Below are positions 13,432 to 26,400 of a DNA stretch of 47,816 nucleotides, piece by piece. Position numbers and translations under genes: made by a program. The DNA comes from Cruorifilaria tuberocauda (lineage: Eukaryota; Nematoda; Chromadorea; Rhabditida; Onchocercidae). Location of the stretch: contig JABVXU010000420.1 of assembly GCA_013365365.1 (NCBI GenBank), forward strand, positions 1 through 47,816, written 5' to 3'. The notes under the pieces are model-generated. The model was given only the letters and a program-made list of their open reading frames with translations. It was not told the origin of the DNA and searched no databases. The stretch's first letter is position 1, and each line of letters begins with the position of its first letter.

Positions 13432-16400
13432 TTAAGTTCCATTCGTCGTAAATAATTTTCGGAACAGCTGCATATGATTTGTAGGAAATTCATATACCAG
13501 CGTACTTTTGGCCCAACCAAGAGGAAGAATGTTACGTCCTGTTCCCTGAATTTTGATGTTATCACTCGGTCGTTTATACATTTTCATGAATCATGGATTT
13601 ACCAACAGACCAAAAAAGAGTTTATAAATTAATGACAGTGAACTATTGATTTTTATCGTACTAATGTCATTCAGAAAAACTAATAAAATCGTGACATGAT
13701 TATCACCAAATCGCATATGTGATAACAAGGGAAAAATGTGATACATCTATACAGTTGTCCGTACACAACCATTCAATCTGTCTTTACGGTTAAACTGCCA
13801 ATCGACTAGACCAACTGACCAACCACAGACGTCAAAAAGTGTCCTTTTGAACTTGATAGAATTTTTTAGATTTATTCTATCTCCTCGATACTATTCAACT
13901 CTTCTGTCTCGAGTACAGAAGTATAAAATACATGAGTATGGAAGCTGAGGACTTTTATTGAATTTGTTTTTTGTCTTCCAAATAACATAAAAAAACTGAA
14001 AATAGTTCGTCCTTTGGTTACCTGGAAAACTACGGCACAAAACCGTCGATTACATCCCCGCTCTATGAATTCACCATTCATAAGTTTATGTAAATATTGC
14101 TTCACAGTCAGTGATTGTTCACTTCCATTTGATTTTAACATACCCAAATAATCATCCGTGAAAACGCAAACAATGTTGGATGCCTAAATTGACTGGGGTT
14201 ATTTCAAATTTATTTCATTTTGATATATTATGAACAGAAGTTGGATAGAAATAATCGAGTGACTTCCATTATAAAATAAAGAAATTTTAAAACCACTTCA
14301 ACAAACGAAAAAAAGAAGCAACGTAATAGTAAACGAGTGTAAAAATTCTGATTCAAATTTGAACAATGATAAGCCACATTTTGGCACAGTGGTGTCGCTT
14401 AAATCGCGATGGATGCCGAAGGATTATGAAATCTTTGATCTAGAGCTGTATACATAAACAGATCATAGCTTCCTTGTAGTAACGTGAGAACCTAAAGAAC
14501 CGTGCAAGGTCCTACAAGACCCGCCCTCCACCCAAATATAGAAGGTGCTGAGCACCAGAACCATTGCTAAGAATTTATCAAGGACAGCGTAGTTCCATTT
14601 CCCCTTTCTTTTGTGACTATATTGTCTTTAAAACTCTCCAGAACATCTAGAATTTTTAATGTTAATGTATTAATGCCGTGTGGTATGTATTAAATCTACC
14701 CGAATAAAGGTTTAATTACCCAAGTTTGAGGTATAAGATACGCGTAACGGTTACCACACCTGCCTGACACAGAAGCCAGCAGTTTGTACCCACGCTACAG
14801 ATTAGAAGTTCCTCACAGTGGAAAGAGCACTCTCAATCTTTTTACGGTCAAAGAAGATCATCGCAATTTGTAAGCAAAGAATTGGGAGAGCAGTGAGAGG
14901 CGACTTCATTTTGGAAATGCCTGATTAAATGGACAATTCTTGATATTTACTGGTAGGCTTGGAATCATTTTCAAACACTTAATTGAACATCCAGCAATAA
15001 CTTACATCGGTGAATAAATTATGTAAATCTTCAAATTGACAGCTTGCTTCCAAATAGTCATCAATATCAAATGCTAAAATGCCAATCTGCTGAGCTTGTT
15101 TCCTGAAATAAATAGAGGAAGGCACCGCTAATTTTTTGTTATAATGTTTGTCGGTAAACTTTTACATCCTAAATTTCTAGAACAGCTTGATAAAATTTGG
15201 GAGGAAAAGTATATTTTAAGCTTTAGACAGTTTATTTCGATAGAGTCTAAAAATATGTTAATAACAAATTAAATGACTTTAAGGAAGTACCTCAAATTTT
15301 TGAGGAACCATTTATAATTTTTTCGCAACGCGACACTTGTGACAAACTCGTGATGCGTAACCAAAATGACTGTAAAACATCAAACTTTTTTTACATCCTT
15401 TCACAGAAATATATTTCGACCTTGGAAGTATTTTAGGATGAAATTTAAAAATATATATTATTTGCACAAAAGCAGGATTTTATTTAGCGTAGTAAAAAAT
15501 ATACATTTCTGACTGCTAGCAACATCAGCATTCGACGCCTTGGAACATACAAAACTACCGGCAGAAGATGTAGCGTATGCAAGGATATCGTTTTTCTCCA
15601 CATTCACAAACGCACCTGAAAATAGATGTCGACAGATGCTAACATAATTCCATATAAAAATCATCATACTTCATCAAACTTATTTTGATCCTTAAGAATG
15701 CTTGGATTTAATTTATCTTAAAATTAATAATCATTTCAAAATAAAAATAAGGCAGTTAAATCCTCTATCACATTTGAAAACAGAAAATACCTGAATCAGA
15801 GCTTAATATTTCTGCATTACTACCGTTTCTCACTGTACTTTCAAGGTAAGGTTGAAGCGATAAGAGTGCGTCGACCCGATTGATTTTCGCTAATACATTA
15901 AGCAAATTTTTTAAAGGACGGTGAGCAATTTCTCGTAATACATTTGCACTTGGATTTGCAGATGATCGTAAATGCTGAAAAGGAGTTCCCCACCAAAAAA
16001 ATTGATAATTATATAACAATCGAGAAACATTTTAAGAATATCATAATTCACACAAATTATCATATAAAATTTGTAACTTCCCATGACAGTTAATAGAAAA
16101 TTATACAAACCATAATTTTGCTGTTAGAAAAACCAAATTCGGCAGCAACATACTCCCAATTCAACATTGAGCCACGCGATGGAGGATTAAGGCAAAATTC
16201 TATTTCCTGTAATCCACGCAACGGTAAACCATTAACAGAGATATTTTCGGGAATTTCTGGAATTAAATCCCATGCACATGGAGGAGGACTGTTGAACGAG
16301 AACAAGGAAATTGATTCCTTTTCGTTGCTCTAAAAACAATTCCAACATCTTTGAATTCATTCTTTGTTTAGTCTGTAATTATTAATAATTTAATATCTCA

Positions 16401-16582
16401 GTTGATGATTGCGCATAATATATTGTTTCGTGTAGTTTTGCAAAATATTTCATAGAAATACCTCATTTACGACAACAATATGAATTTGATAGAATTACTT
16501 GACTTGAAGTAACAGGAGCTGGATATATGTCACTATCGAGTTCAATGTCCAGCGAAACCGAATGTGGCCCAGAAATGTCCAT
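13432..16582 (-). CDS. actl-1: Act1-like adaptor: death domain + SEFIR domain (8 exons, 349 aa)
   Basis: Exons in transcript order: 16582-16499, 16329-16111, 15974-15791, 15615-15505, 15369-15291, 15102-15006, 14183-14022 and 13545-13432. Phases (0,0,1,1,2,0,0) agree and the total is 350 codons with stop. Residues about 50-150 look like a death domain: LNWEYVAAEFGFSNSKI, then HRPLKNLLNVLAKINRVDAL. Residues about 199-340 look like a SEFIR domain, the TIR-related module of IL-17 receptors and Act1: FILVTHHEF, then GILAFDIDDYLEA, SNIVCVFTDDYLGM, RRFCAVVFQ, and a final GWAKSTLVYEFP where the family has a Trp/Tyr-rich strand. Death plus SEFIR is the architecture of C. elegans ACTL-1, the adaptor of the IL-17 pathway. 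The symbol is assigned by architecture. A TIR rather than SEFIR label is the main alternative. Confidence 0.83.
14184..15005 (-). other. Intron 6 of the Act1-like gene, with a less AT-rich block
   Basis: The donor GTAAGT is at the 15005 end and the acceptor TTTAG at the 14184 end. Unlike the other introns, its middle (about 14470-14930) is visibly less AT-rich and contains short runs of C. It also includes the tRNA-like segment listed separately. No coding exon with correct phase was found in it. Confidence 0.55.
14740..14820 (+). other. Degenerate tRNA-Val-like segment
   Basis: The stretch reads GCGTAACGGTTACCACACC, then TGCCTGACACAGAAG, then AGTTTGTACCC. The order matches the D-arm/A box, anticodon arm and T-arm/B box of eukaryotic tRNA-Val. 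The B box and the anticodon-stem pairing are too damaged for a working tRNA. It is probably a tRNA-derived relic or a piece of a short interspersed element. Chance similarity cannot be excluded without a folding search. Confidence 0.3.
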
Positions 16583-17967
16583 GAAATGTCGAAACAATTA
16601 ACCATTAATTCTTAATTCCTGTATTAAATACCTATCAGTTGAAGACCTTTATGCAAAAGTAAAAAAATATATACATTTAGCTATTACCAGCCACTGAGAC
16701 GACTTAAAATTACAATTACAATTACAAAGCGAGACGAAAATCAAATACTATTTACCTCGCCTCTTCATCTGCATATCTGAACTGTTTTCGTCAGAAAATG
16801 CAAGATCCCTTAGCTTGTATAGGAAGTGTGCCTTTCCTTCAAAAAGAGAGCTCCGGACAGAGCAGTCACATGTTCACTCCCACAAATATGCACCGATCGA
16901 AAACAATTCTGACCTGAATCTTTCAAACGAAGCTTCTAATTCTTTATGCAATTAGCACTGGTCTGATTGACAAAGAAATCACATAAAACTTGTTAATCGC
17001 TCAGATTGCGATTCTCTTGTAGGAGTATTTATGCCACGGGAAATTGTACTCATATATGCCACTATACTGATCAGGATATTCCATATTCCTGATAATATAG
17101 ATAGAACTTCTCGAAGGTTTTAACACTGGATTTTTAAGAGTGAAATCAGTAGTTTTTGATATAACCAGGCAGACTGAAGCAAATAAATGTTTTCAATTGT
17201 ATGAAACATTATAAATGCAACATGAATATCTCGTATCACTTATACTTCTAAATAATAAAAATGTATTGTGTTTTAGAATTTCAAACATATAAGTATGCCA
17301 TAAAACTTTCAAAAAAAAGTGTCTATTTGGACATCATAAGGTATTCATCATTAATTTCACAACTAAACAACTTGAATTTGATTGGTATATTTACAATTAA
17401 GGCGTCAAAACAGAATAAAAAACAATGAAAGCTTTCCAAGTATCAACTATCCTCGATGGCGTTTCGAAATGAAAAATTACATAAAAACATAGTGAAAGAA
17501 ATGCTGCTCGGTAGACACCAACAAAATCTTCAGCCAGGAAAAATATATAAGATAACAAGCAATCCACTCTGTACACAACAATATTTAACTACTGAGCAGT
17601 TAAAATGAACAAATAGTAACAATTATCGGGAGTGTGAGTAGAAAAATACAAACAAAACATGAAACATTAGTATTATTATTAACTTGTTTCTTAATTGCAT
17701 TGTTTAACTCAAATGTCAACAGTTTGTCAAAAAATATGGATATTTCTAATCATTGAGACATGTAATATTCTCATGTAATCTCATATTTACAACCATTTCT
17801 TTTGTCTTTTTAAAAAGAAATCAATTTCATAAAATTATTTCAGATATATTACGACTAGATAACTCACTTCTTATAACATTAAAAGATTTAAGTTGTTAAA
17901 CTCTATAACCATATCATATATCAAAATGCACAAAAAATGAGCAAAGATATAAAGAGTACCACCTGAA
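16583..17967. other. Spacer: Act1-like 5' flank and carrier 3' flank
   Basis: Both flanking genes are on the minus strand and are separated by 1385 bp, too far for a tight nematode operon. The segment nearest 16583 should hold the promoter and 5' UTR of the Act1-like gene, and that nearest 17967 the carrier 3' UTR. I see only AT-rich sequence and no supportable exon. Confidence 0.55.
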
Positions 17968-19948
17968 TTAACGGAACTTTAGATCATGCATTACTTTCAG
18001 GCAAAGTTCATAAAACATAAAAGCCAAACCAGAACTGCAAGCAGCTTTGAGCTGTGATGGCCAGAGTCCTTTGAAAAGTCCTGTAAAAAAAGTACTAAGA
18101 AAGCGGTCATGAAAAACAAAAATAGTCCTTTAGAAGTATTTACCTCACAATAAAAAGGAGTAAAGAAATAAGAAAGCAAATATTATAACCAAAACAGGAA
18201 AAACTAATACCCGTGACTTTTTCATCCTTCAGAATGGAGGCAATGGTAGAATACATTGAATGCCATGGTAAATAACTGAAACGACCAAAGCCATGTGCCT
18301 AAACAAATCAATTGTTTCAAATAACAATTAACTTCAGCAACAGACTTTCAATATGATATAAAATCCATGCATAGAAAAAGTGATTTCTAAATTTCGAAAT
18401 TTAACTTTAAACAAACTTGTAAACGATGTCGCACGACATCTAAGGGATAGACTGCTGTTTTTGCCATTACACCAGCCAAGGCACCACAACAAAACGGTCC
18501 GAAAGATTCTGCAACTTTTTTCTCCAATTCATATAGTTCGAAGTTTGAAAAGAGTGACAACAAAATTTCGCGTCCAGAAACTTCGAAATATACCTAAGCA
18601 GTATGGAAGCCGTTCCCAAGAACTGATGAAAGCATTGTACAAAGAAAACTGCAAACCTGAAGAATAAACTTGACTATTTATTTCAAATTAAAAGTAGATA
18701 AGACATAAATTCTGAAAAATAATAAAATTTCAGAACAATGGCCAACCAATAAATGGAGCGATTTGAATTAAAGACGGACTAATTCCTCGGAAAAAACCAC
18801 GAAAACCTTCTGAGTTCCAAATGAAAATTATAGCGTGCAACGTCCCATTATAAACCTATAATCCCAATCATTGAGTGCTACGTGCAATTGGTATTTTCAA
18901 GTTTAGCACAGTGAGATTAGACCCAAATATCAGCCCAGTGAAAATGTACTTTTTGTTGATCTTGAATAATTAATCTTGTCCTGATAACATCGAACGGTAA
19001 CGAAGAAGCCATAGCTCCACATCCAGCTAATGCTCCGCATATTATGTCCGTCACCCGTCGATTTTCGTTTGCAACTAAAATTAAAATTAATTTTTACTAA
19101 ATAATACATTTCATTCAAATAAAAAGGCAAACAACTGCTGAAAGTTATCTATGGATGAAAAGATAAATTCTGTAATGTGATTTGGAATTTCAGATTAAAT
19201 TAAAGTAAAAGGTTCAAAAGTAAAGCAACACCATTTGCACGAATTTTTCATTCATTTTTTTTACATAGATGTTAGAACGAGTAGTGGAAACATACACGGG
19301 TATCGAGTTGCTTGCTCAGTAAGGAATTCAAAAGTGGCAAACTGCACAATTCCATAAACTGCTGATAATCCTTGAGCGGGAACATGACCTTTCCAAAATG
19401 CCACTAATCCTTCATCTTTATAAATTCGTGAACAAGCTTGAAAGATGCCACTATATCGTCCCTTCGTTTTACCAAACGTCGGTTCTCGCTGAACCTTGAA
19501 CAATAACACAAACAAGTTTTGAAATAAGCAACGCTGTCAAATTTCTGAAAAAAAATCTACAATTCCCTATACATGTCTATGATCTTTTCAAAATTAGTTT
19601 CAGGCATAAGCAAACGAATTATGTATTTCTTTTTCCATGTATTTTTCCTCAAACTTTGGGCATTGAACATTCACACTATTTTTTTTTAATTTGCAGATCA
19701 AAATCTCATTTAATCCCAAGCAAAAGTCCACAACTGCATTTTCTGTTGAATCCACTAATAAATTAGACAAGTGCTCAACAGTTAATTATGCTTTAAAATT
19801 AATAACTCAGTATATAATCGAAACGTACTTGAAATCGGATTTTTAAAACATCAAGAGGTTGTATGAGGAATCTCGTCGCAACTCCGGTGATGAAACCTGC
19901 TTCACTGTATTCAACCGCTGTCAATTCTCGGGTACCATATCCAATCAT
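17968..19948 (-). CDS. Mitochondrial thiamine pyrophosphate carrier, SLC25A19 family (8 exons, 302 aa)
   Basis: Exons in transcript order: 19948-19829, 19494-19296, 19074-18950, 18855-18747, 18656-18594, 18508-18417, 18298-18211 and 18080-17968. Phases (0,1,0,1,1,0,1) agree and the total is 303 codons with stop. The protein shows the three repeats of a mitochondrial carrier, each with its PxD motif: QPLDVLKIRFQ (about residues 30-40), LPFDVIRTRL (second repeat) and YPLDVVRHRLQ (third repeat). AFWKGHVPAQ with a following VQF, and the VYN segment after repeat 2, match the thiamine pyrophosphate carrier rather than other carriers. It is expected to exchange cytosolic thiamine pyrophosphate for matrix nucleotides across the inner membrane. 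Length is close to the human protein (320). Exon 6 uses an atypical acceptor (GTTGCAG) chosen because it alone keeps the frame. Confidence 0.93.
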
Positions 19949-21463
19949 ATTTTCAATCTAATAATTTCTAGCAGATGATTTTCAGATAATTATTATAGCC
20001 TACTACGATTGAACACTTGCTTGCTATCCGCAAAACATGCATTTTTTCTCTCTGTCTAAAAAAAACACACAGCAACAACATATACTTTACTGAAAATGGA
20101 AAAAATACGTTATTCCACTAACATTTAAAAAAATTCGATATCTGGATGGGGATGATTCAAATTAAAAAAAAGGACAGCCACCCACTTCTCCTCACTAGTC
20201 ACCAATAATTCACACGCATGATACAAGTAAACCTTAGATGTCCAGGTCACTTTCTCCAAACAAAAGCAATTTCGGAACATGGTGTCAGACTTTAGCTTAA
20301 ATTTAAAAATTCAAGTAGATTTTCAATAATTATTGAAATCTGAATAAAGTATTGTCACTCGAAACTAGATTAGCTCTTAGGTTTATTTTTTACTGTCAAT
20401 TTAGTCCAGCGTTAAACCTCTTACTTTATCTGCTGCTCTTTACTTAACTGGTATCCTCTGTATTAATGTAAAACAGAAGCAGAAAACAGTTACAATTAAT
20501 TTTTTCATTTTCCGAATCCTGATTTTTCTTTTAAATTCTAAAAAACTTAAACTTTGAGCTTGAAAGATTTTTAAAATGTTGTTTATTAATTCTAAAATAT
20601 TGGATAAATACATGTCTCTGAACAGCTTATAGTGTTATGGGATCATCGGAACATCTATGGACCTAACAAAGAATTTTGAATTAGGAGAAAACTACGAATG
20701 AAGAAGAGGACAGAAGCAGTAAACAGATTCTTGAGATCGTTGAGATATTAACTTCCTTAATGTAAGCGTTATAAGTTCAATCCTTTACTTTTTATTCATC
20801 AGATGCACGACAATCTAGGTCACCAATGACATTACCTCACTGACTATTGAAGAACATTAGCTTCCATCTCTTCTTCGTCCTCTCTCTCTCTTTCTTACTC
20901 TTTCCTCTTTCCTTTTCCTGTCTCGGAAGCACTCCTTATTTAAAGAGATAGATGTCCCTTTCCACTTACAAAGCCAGAAATGAAATATTGTAAACAAAGC
21001 CCTTATTTAACTACCACTGGGGTCATTGCGCTCCACCGTCTTTGCAATGCAACCTTCTGCTTGATAATTCATTGAAACAGATCGATTGTTTCACTGCTTT
21101 TTCATGTTCAATTAAAATTTCCTGAATTATTTAAATTTGATTTTCAATCGATGAATTGTGCTAAGTATACTAAGATATTATGGTATTCCTCACCTGAAAA
21201 AACATAAAATGCACATAAAATTTTGGACTGCTAGACTAACAACAGAGAAACTGACTGATTTATAGTTAAACAATAAAAAAGATACCTTTGAAATACCTGT
21301 TGATGCTCTGACTATGTACGTGTCCTATTCATTCTCCTATTTAATCATTCTTTTAAGGATTTCTTTCTTTTTTCCTCAAGTTCAACATTTGTTCCACTTG
21401 TTGTTGTGAAATATGATAAGGCGTAAAGTGGCATCGTTTCATATTCTGAAATCAGCTGTTCGG

Positions 21464-21505
21464 ATTGAGGTCAAATGTCGAATTTCGAATTGAGGTTAAA
21501 TGTCG
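21464..21505 (+). promoter_or_regulatory. 17-nt direct repeat carrying AGGTCA/AGGTTA half-sites
   Basis: ATTGAGGTCAAATGTCG recurs 25 bp downstream with one change (C to T). AGGTCA is the classic nuclear-receptor half-site. The repeat lies in the shared upstream region of the carrier and liprin-beta. A regulatory role is inference only. Confidence 0.3.
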
Positions 21506-22803
21506 TGAGAAAACCACAGGGAAGCTGACCCCGCAAGCGACGAAAAGTCGAGCTATTAGTGTCTCTTTACGTCTTCCTTACTTGTCGTTACTGTTGTTGA
21601 GCTGTCCGCAACCGTATACACATTTCATCGAAAGTTCGAACGTCCTCTCTTCCTCCTCTTTTTCCTCTCCTTCCTCTCTCCTCATCACCTTTCTCTTCTG
21701 ATCCACTTTTCCTCCCTGCTCTTTCCTACTCAATCTACCTGTCTGCCTCTCCGCTCACTTTACGTGCATCTCATCCGTTCACTACGATAGGCTTTCTTCC
21801 AGTTGCTCTCGTCACATATCACCTCATACTTTATTTTTCAATAATTTAACGGTTTATGAAAAGCCTCATTCCAAATACCAGCTGCTTTTTTCATTTACTT
21901 ATCAGGTAAAGTGGAAAATAGGAAAGGAAAGGATAGTTCAGCGAGAATAACTTGTACATTTATTCAGCGAACAGTTTCCCATTCAAAAAAGCATATGAAG
22001 AGGCAAGGAATCATAGATATTGTAAACATTCTCCGTCCATTTCCACTGCAGTTGGAGAATTGAAATTCCACATTTATCATCGTTTGGTATTTATATCGAT
22101 CTTCTACCATCTTCCCCTATTCATGTTCCTCACCACACCAACATTACCATAATAAAAAGCTATGGCACTTCAGGTAATGTAGAAGTCGGACCAAAGTATT
22201 CATGAAACAAATCAATTAGGATATTTTTTTTGAAATTTGACGAAGGCATTCATTATAGTAGGTGGAAAAGTTTTGGCCGATAATTTGTAAGTATCTTATA
22301 GTAATTCTGCATATGTTAACCAGAAAAGTTATATGATCCTAACCACTGGATGATCTAATAAAATGATAGATCAGTAAAATATCAGCAAAATATTACCCCA
22401 TGTCATTGTAAATTTTAATTAATATAAAACATATATTGAGACGACAAAATGTTGATAAGAAGAAAAATATCTCCATCTTTCAATCACTGTTGCCAGTATA
22501 TTTCGCTTTTGTTTCTTCTCTTTCTCTCTCTTTTCAAACATGAAATTTTTTTTGATATCTTGAGAAAAAAGCCGTTATATGCTGCGCACGGTACGTGAAG
22601 AAATGTCTTACTTAAAAACATGAATGTATGAAAACTGAAAGATCAGTAATAATTGTGTGCGTCAACAAACAATTATCCACCGCTATCCCGATGATCACTA
22701 GATGGCACTGAAAGCGGTATAAATGTTGGATTATAATAAAACTGCAGTCATATGAGTAACAGTGATTTGTAATTATCATTTGCACTTTATTTTCTTTTAT
22801 TTA

Positions 22804-22838
22804 AGAGAGGTAGAGAGAGAGAGGGAGAGAGAGAGAGT
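22804..22838 (+). repeat. GA-rich microsatellite
   Basis: Repeated GAGA and GAGG units with few interruptions, about 630 bp upstream of the liprin-beta start. GA tracts are common near nematode promoters, but none can be assigned a role here. Confidence 0.75.
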
Positions 22839-23420
22839 GATAGAAAGAAGAGTAATTGCATATGCTTGGCAGATGTTACTGTATGAAGAAGCTTGATATA
22901 TTAGTTATTTGGTATAGTCTTTATTCAATAATTTCGTTGTTAGCATGAGGTATGACTTACTTTTTCCTTTCTTTTTTCGTAAATCTTATACAAATAATAT
23001 CTGTTTGGTCGTAGAACAGTGGAAAGTTTTGTTTATTTTCAGAAAAAAAGGAAATTTAAATCGATTGTAAAATTCAACATTTTTATCATCCATGGATCAA
23101 TCTATGATTGTTTTTTTTTTCTTTTGAATTCATAAATTTTTTTAATTATTTTTCAAATTGTATTTTGCTTTTTCAACACGTTCTTTATAACTCTCACTGT
23201 TCTCTTTTTGTACCGCAGTTGCTGATGTGCTCAAAATATAGTACATCTTGTTTGGTACAGATGAAAACAGTTTGGCTCGGAAACTGATACTAAAAAAATT
23301 CACTGACGATGATGAAAAAGGAAAACAATTTAATTTAAGGCATTCTATCGACATTTTCTGATGCCTTCTTTTCTTTTGTATGTAATAATATGTAACAATA
23401 ATTAATTGCTGATTCATTTT

Positions 23421-23424
23421 GCAG
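23421..23424 (+). other. Probable spliced-leader acceptor before liprin-beta
   Basis: ATTTTGCAG ends at 23424, about 40 bp upstream of the first liprin-beta ATG (23465). A T-rich AG this close to a nematode start codon is what a trans-splice acceptor looks like. No branch or outron evidence can be read directly. Confidence 0.5.
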
Positions 23425-23464
23425 AGTGAAATATTTTTTCTTTCTTCCAAATAAACGGGTGGCA

Positions 23465-26400
23465 ATGAATAAAGGTGGCCTGGAAGAAGCTAACAGAATG
23501 CTCAATTTAGCGCTTGAAGAGCTCAATTTTATTACTGATGGTAAATGAGTTTCATTCTTTTTGATTTTAATTAGAATTTCCATATATGACAACTGTTTGC
23601 TGTTCAATTACGATCCAGCATCCATTTGTGACGTGCTTATTAACATAAATTCAGCTAATCTTCATGTCTTATAAGCGAAAAAAGAAAATGAAGTTTTGTG
23701 AAGTAATAGTTTTTCTGTTCAACCAACCGATAATCCTTCTTTCCAAAAAGAAAAAAATTATTGCAATTCTTTAAAATTTTTGAAATTTGATTCCTTACGC
23801 ACCTCTCTCATGTAGCAAGAAATTAGTATCGAAACACAAAGTTGTGAAACTTGTTCTTGAGCATTCTATGTAACAAACATGAGAAGATTAGATTGGCCTT
23901 TATAGGTGTTTAAAGCCATGGATGGCAAATGAAATGAAATTTATTGTCGGATAGCATCTTTAATGAAAACGCTACGGCGACATGTAGTCGCCTATTGCAT
24001 TATCGATACAGATCAATTACTCTTAATTCTCTTTTTTCATCTTTAAACAATTCGATTTCTTTGTTTTAATGGTTTTCTTAATAATGAATGAAAAATTTTT
24101 CCCCAAAATACTAACTTTTCATTTTAATCTATTATTGTAGCTGTTTGAATAATAGGCCTTTGTCATCTTTTAGCATCTTATAAAGTTTTTTCGAAATAGC
24201 AGAGTTGTTGATTGATGTACTTCAGCAACAATTCGACATACTATTACGCTTGTCTTCTTTCCTTCTCTTTTTTCCATTCAAGCAGCGACAATATAATTAG
24301 AATTGATTTAAAACATTTAAGCGTTAAGCACGTTTGTCTCTTAATTTCATTTAATTCATTATGTTCAATCATATCTGTCTGTTCGCATCTTTCATCAGCA
24401 CAACAAATGAATAATAACTATTTTTAATTAATATTCTGCACTAGTCTTATTCAAAGGATCATAAGCTTATTTCACAATTAAAACATTTCTATTTCCAATT
24501 CGCTTTGTTTCATATGTGTGGTTTTTATTTCACTTTAATGCAAAGAAGAGATATCCCAATATGTTTTTCTTGCTGGAAGAATTGAAAAACCTTTGGAATG
24601 CATAATCCATCGTACCCATTTTAACGATTTCTGAAATGTTCTGAATACCACCGCATTTCGCACTTTACAGTCGAGTGAACTTTCTGGTATTTATCGAAGT
24701 TCATTGCTTGTTTATTACCATTTTGCATAGATATCTTGAGATATACTTGCCAAAATGTTTATGTTACTTTCACATTTGAAATTTCCCAAAGTCAGCAATC
24801 TATTCGTTCAAATTAAAGAAGATACGGTCATGTTGATATCAGTGATTCAGGCATTCATGGATAATAATACATTCACTTGAACGTCAAATTTTTTTTCCTT
24901 TTTCTGTCGAAGGCGTTTTAGCAGCTTATCGATTCTTCCTTCACAATCGATCGGTCGACCATTGTTCGATTGCTGTACATTTGTGTATGTATGTATGTGT
25001 CTTTGGGGTATATGCATGTATGCATGTGTATATCTCTGCATGAATATGTATGGTTGTGTATGTGTGTGTATGTGTGTGTGTGTGTCTGTGTGTGTGTGTG
25101 TGTGTATATATATATACGTATGTATGTGGGTTTTGTTCATCATTATCGAAGTTTACAACTTTAACGATTCGATCTCTTAATCATACGGTTGCTACCGTTC
25201 TCAGATTACATTTCATAAAAATTTTAAACTTTCATTTTTAGAAAATTTTTGCAGCTTCACTAAAGAAATCACATTAATGATTGAAATGAGATGAGATACG
25301 ACCGTATCATTCATTCCTTATTCCGTTAGTGGTGTTATCGTTTATCGTTGACTATCTAGATTTTCAACTCTCTTCCTCGCTTTTGTCACAAATGACATTC
25401 AATTCTACATCAGTCCTCGATCTAATTGATATCTGATAAATTATAAATGACAAATTATAATTATCGACATCATTCAATTTAAATTTATATATCGTTTAAT
25501 TTGTTCCTAATTTAAATTATTGTTTGATTTGTTTGCCATTAATGTTTTTGTATTCGTTACAATTTCTCCGAAAATTCAATTAGTTCCATGTATCTGTAAT
25601 AATCCGTAATATGATAACTCACCATTTCATAAACTCACTTTTCTATATTAATTTCCAATCTCTTTTTTCACTTTTTTTAAAAATAAAAGTTTTTATCATT
25701 TATAAAAAAGAAATCTGATGATTTTATCTATTTGTTGTCTTGCATTAAACTTGCACTTTGGATTACTGAATTTTAACTGGTTTATAAAAATTGTGACTAG
25801 AGTGTCAGCACATTGTATTGTCACTCTTTTCATCTATTTTTTTGATAAATGAATAAACAATCGCATTTTAAGGCATTCTTTTTGATTGGTCAAGTAATAA
25901 AATCTTTCTAAAAAACCAATCTAATTATTTCATTGCGACGATGGAGCTGACAACAGTAGCAGTAGAGCGAGAGATAGATGTTCTGGTATTTAGTATGAGA
26001 CGTTAGATTTAATGAGACATTTTAACAATTGATGTGATTCGTTTCAACAGTTAAGAAAAAATGACTTGATTAATCCTGGTAGATTCTTTTCCTTCAACTT
26101 ATGTTTTATTGGATTTGAGATGTCAAAAAGCAATATTGGTGTTCCATTTTACTTCTTCTGTAACTTAAAATTTTTTTATCCTTTCAAGGAATTAATTTTT
26201 GATAGTCGATATATGTTTCATCTGAAATGTCGTTGTTTTAGTTAGGTTTCATGTTTGCAGTCAAAAAAGAGGAGATAAGCTCCATGTGTTGTTGTGTCCT
26301 TCTTTCTTTTCTCGTATTTCGTGTTATGATATTTTCAGTAAAACTTACGTTTTTAAGAAAAGTTATTTCCCTCCGTTTTTTCTTTTCTGATAGCTTAAAA

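Larger units (their letters stand above)
19949..23464. other. Divergent promoter region between the carrier and liprin-beta
   Basis: The carrier (minus) and liprin-beta (plus) start on opposite sides, so this 3.5-kb segment holds both promoters and 5' UTRs. It contains a pyrimidine-rich run at about 20876-20930 and another at about 21650-21720, a GA repeat at 22804-22838, and a repeated AGGTCA-like element at 21464-21505. The open frames at 21465-21701 and 21952-22152 have no recognisable domain and start inside low-complexity sequence. An upstream non-coding or coding first exon of liprin-beta could be hidden here, but I cannot point to one. Confidence 0.5.

Noticed and set aside
16583..17967. 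Operon joining the carrier and the Act1-like gene
   Set aside because: They lie in the same orientation, but the 1385-bp gap is much larger than typical nematode operon spacing of a few hundred bases.
18380..18667. Plus-strand open frame of 95 codons
   Set aside because: It is antisense to carrier exons 5 and 6, whose minus-strand translation clearly matches the SLC25A19 family.
24847..25241. Several overlapping open frames on both strands
   Set aside because: They are products of the GT/TATG microsatellite and translate to Cys/Val or His/Thr repeats.
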